Both the position numbers and the translations under genes were made by a program. A stretch of DNA of 64,000 bases from Lachnospiraceae bacterium (GTDB lineage: Bacteria > Bacillota > Clostridia > Lachnospirales > Lachnospiraceae), in assembly GCA_015057505.1 (NCBI GenBank), contig SVEG01000004.1, positions 121,607 through 185,606 of the forward strand, written 5' to 3'. The number at the start of each line of letters is the position of its first letter. The stretch's first letter is position 1. Below are positions 63,043-64,000 of this stretch, piece by piece. The notes under the pieces are model-generated. The model did no database searches. It saw nothing but the letters and a program-made list of their open reading frames with translations, and was not told where the DNA came from.

Positions 63043-63357
63043 CTAATTTAAAAACTTTACTGCTGTTCCGTAAGCAATTACTTCTGCTGCGCCCTGCATA
63101 ACAGCTGCAGATGCATAACGGATATTAACAATTGCGTCTGCACCCATTGCCTCTGCTTCTTCAACCATACGCTTTGTTGCAAGTGCTCTTGCTTCGTTCA
63201 TCATCTCGTTATATGCTTTAAGTTCTCCACCTACTAATGTTTTAAAACTCTGTGTAATATCCTTTCCGATATGCTTACTCTGAATAGTACTTCCACGCAC
63301 CAAACCTAACATTTCAAGTTCTTTACCTGTAATATAATCAGTATTTACTAAGATCAT
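63043..63357 (-). CDS. YbjQ-family (UPF0145) protein
   Basis: The protein has 104 residues and begins MILVNTDYITGKELEMLGLV, the YbjQ opening, with the central GLVRGSTIQSKHIGKDI and a C-terminal GADAIVNIRYASA. ATG 63357 follows GGAG by six bases; GTG 63369 is rejected. The fold forms pentamers; the function is not established. Overlaps the preceding membrane-protein gene by 20 bp. Confidence 0.88.
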   Translation of the reverse strand: MILVNTDYITGKELEMLGLVRGSTIQSKHIGKDITQSFKTLVGGELKAYNEMMNEARALATKRMVEEAEAMGADAIVNIRYASAAVMQGAAEVIAYGTAVKFLN

Positions 63358-63556
63358 CTTCTTCTCCACTCCTTATCTCATTTATTCGTTGCATACATAC
63401 ACATACTATAACTATTGCAAGAGCGACCGGAATACATACAAATAATAACTTTAACCAAAAGCTGTCAATAAACGCAACCAAAATACCAAAATAAAACAAA
63501 AAATATGCAAGCAAAATAATTGTTACAACTATTGGCGCTATTATTTTCTTATTCAC
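63338..63556 (-). CDS. Small two-helix membrane protein, unknown function
   Basis: The protein has 72 residues with two hydrophobic segments (about residues 5-28 and 33-55) and an acidic C-terminal tail (GEEDDLSKY). Start GTG with GGAGG upstream. It is translationally coupled to the YbjQ gene and lies 12 bp after ung. Not recognised. Confidence 0.75.
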   Translation of the reverse strand: MNKKIIAPIVVTIILLAYFLFYFGILVAFIDSFWLKLLFVCIPVALAIVIVCVCMQRINEIRSGEEDDLSKY

Positions 63557-63568
63557 AATTTGCCTCCT

Positions 63569-64000
63569 TTATATCTGCCAATCAACCGGCTGTATTCCAT
63601 TAGCCTTTAAAAACTCATTGGTCTTACTGAAATGCTTACAACCAAAGAATCCGTTATATGCCGACAGCGGACTTGGATGTGCCGCTTCAAGTACAAGCTG
63701 CTTAGGATTATTAAGCATGGCCTTTTTATCCCTTGCATTGCGTCCCCACAGCAAATATACTATCGGTCTGTCCTGTTCATTAAGGATTCTGATTGTTGCA
63801 TCGGTAAACTTCTCCCAACCATATCCCTTATGAGAGTTAGCCGCATGTGCTCTTACCGTAAGAACTGTGTTAAGAAGCAAAACTCCCTGCTTTGCCCATT
63901 TTTCAAGATAACCATGCGTAGGAATCTCAAATCCAATGTCATCACGCAATTCTTTATATATGTTAACAAGGGACGGTGGAACCGCCACATTCTCCTTTAC
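63569..64000 (-). CDS. ung: Uracil-DNA glycosylase, C-terminal part (cut by window edge)
   Basis: The frame is open to the last base of the window (VKENVAVPPSL at the edge), so the first 75-80 residues, including the catalytic GQDPYH motif, are outside. What remains has LLNTVLTVRAHAANSHKGYG and HPSPLSAYNGFFGCKHFSKT, the DNA-binding His loop of family-1 Ung. It removes uracil from DNA. An internal GTG at 63988 is not the start. Confidence 0.95.
   Translation of the reverse strand, partial: VKENVAVPPSLVNIYKELRDDIGFEIPTHGYLEKWAKQGVLLLNTVLTVRAHAANSHKGYGWEKFTDATIRILNEQDRPIVYLLWGRNARDKKAMLNNPKQLVLEAAHPSPLSAYNGFFGCKHFSKTNEFLKANGIQPVDWQI

Noticed and set aside
1..64000. CRISPR array, rRNA operon or insertion sequence
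   Set aside because: No regularly spaced short repeats, no rRNA sequence and no transposase frame were seen on either strand; the integrase element is the only mobile DNA.

Overview
The window looks like a chromosome segment of a low-G+C, anaerobic Clostridia bacterium, most likely a member of the Lachnospiraceae. The grounds are strong AGGAGG ribosome sites, AT-rich intergenic DNA with canonical TTGACA/TATAAT promoters, the Firmicutes gene order yicC-remA-gmk-rpoZ, a Rex regulator divergent from rpmB, a Pta-AckA pair, a spore-associated gerW homologue, and a Re-type citrate synthase next to NADP isocitrate dehydrogenase. Most genes lie on the minus strand. This identification is inference from gene content, not from a database search.

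Layout. 1-4.3 kb: an ABC exporter pair (the first subunit runs off the left edge) with a GHKL kinase and a LytTR response regulator. 4.3-7.8 kb: an operon for 2-oxoglutarate synthesis (citrate synthase, GntR regulator, icd) with a palindromic operator over its promoter. 8-9.3 kb: a DHH phosphoesterase and tRNA-Thr on the plus strand. 9.2-18 kb: a long cell-envelope run (DedA, two D-Ala-D-Ala carboxypeptidases, ScpA/ScpB, a phosphoesterase, an LTA-synthase-like protein). 18-31 kb: housekeeping genes (rpmF, a cytoplasmic chemoreceptor, ackA-pta, tmcAL, rpoZ-gmk-remA-yicC, rqcH, yfbR, galM, degV). 31-35.9 kb: an ECF sigma/membrane-protein pair, a 52-residue small protein, a MerR-controlled aldo-keto reductase/flavodoxin operon, and a MaoC hydratase.

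35.9-41.9 kb is accessory DNA: a 5.9-kb element integrated in the 3' part of tRNA-Leu(CAA) and bounded by a perfect 72-bp direct repeat. It carries a tyrosine integrase, a helicase-like protein, an HNH-type protein, a 26-residue membrane peptide, and a separately promoted lipoprotein/zinc-ribbon pair. The helicase promoter has a near-consensus CIRCE operator (16 of 18 arm bases) just downstream of the -10 box. It is followed by a short leader ORF that overlaps mutually exclusive RNA stems. This is the most unusual part of the window.

42-64 kb returns to chromosomal genes: queH, an M32 carboxypeptidase, a NUDIX protein, the rex-hypothetical-nnr-alr-mazF-CNNM-yebC run, rpmB, gerW/DUF2953 and several uncharacterised proteins, a 1414-residue acyl-CoA dehydratase activase-like protein, an ABC-2 transporter, a YbjQ protein, and ung, which runs off the right edge.
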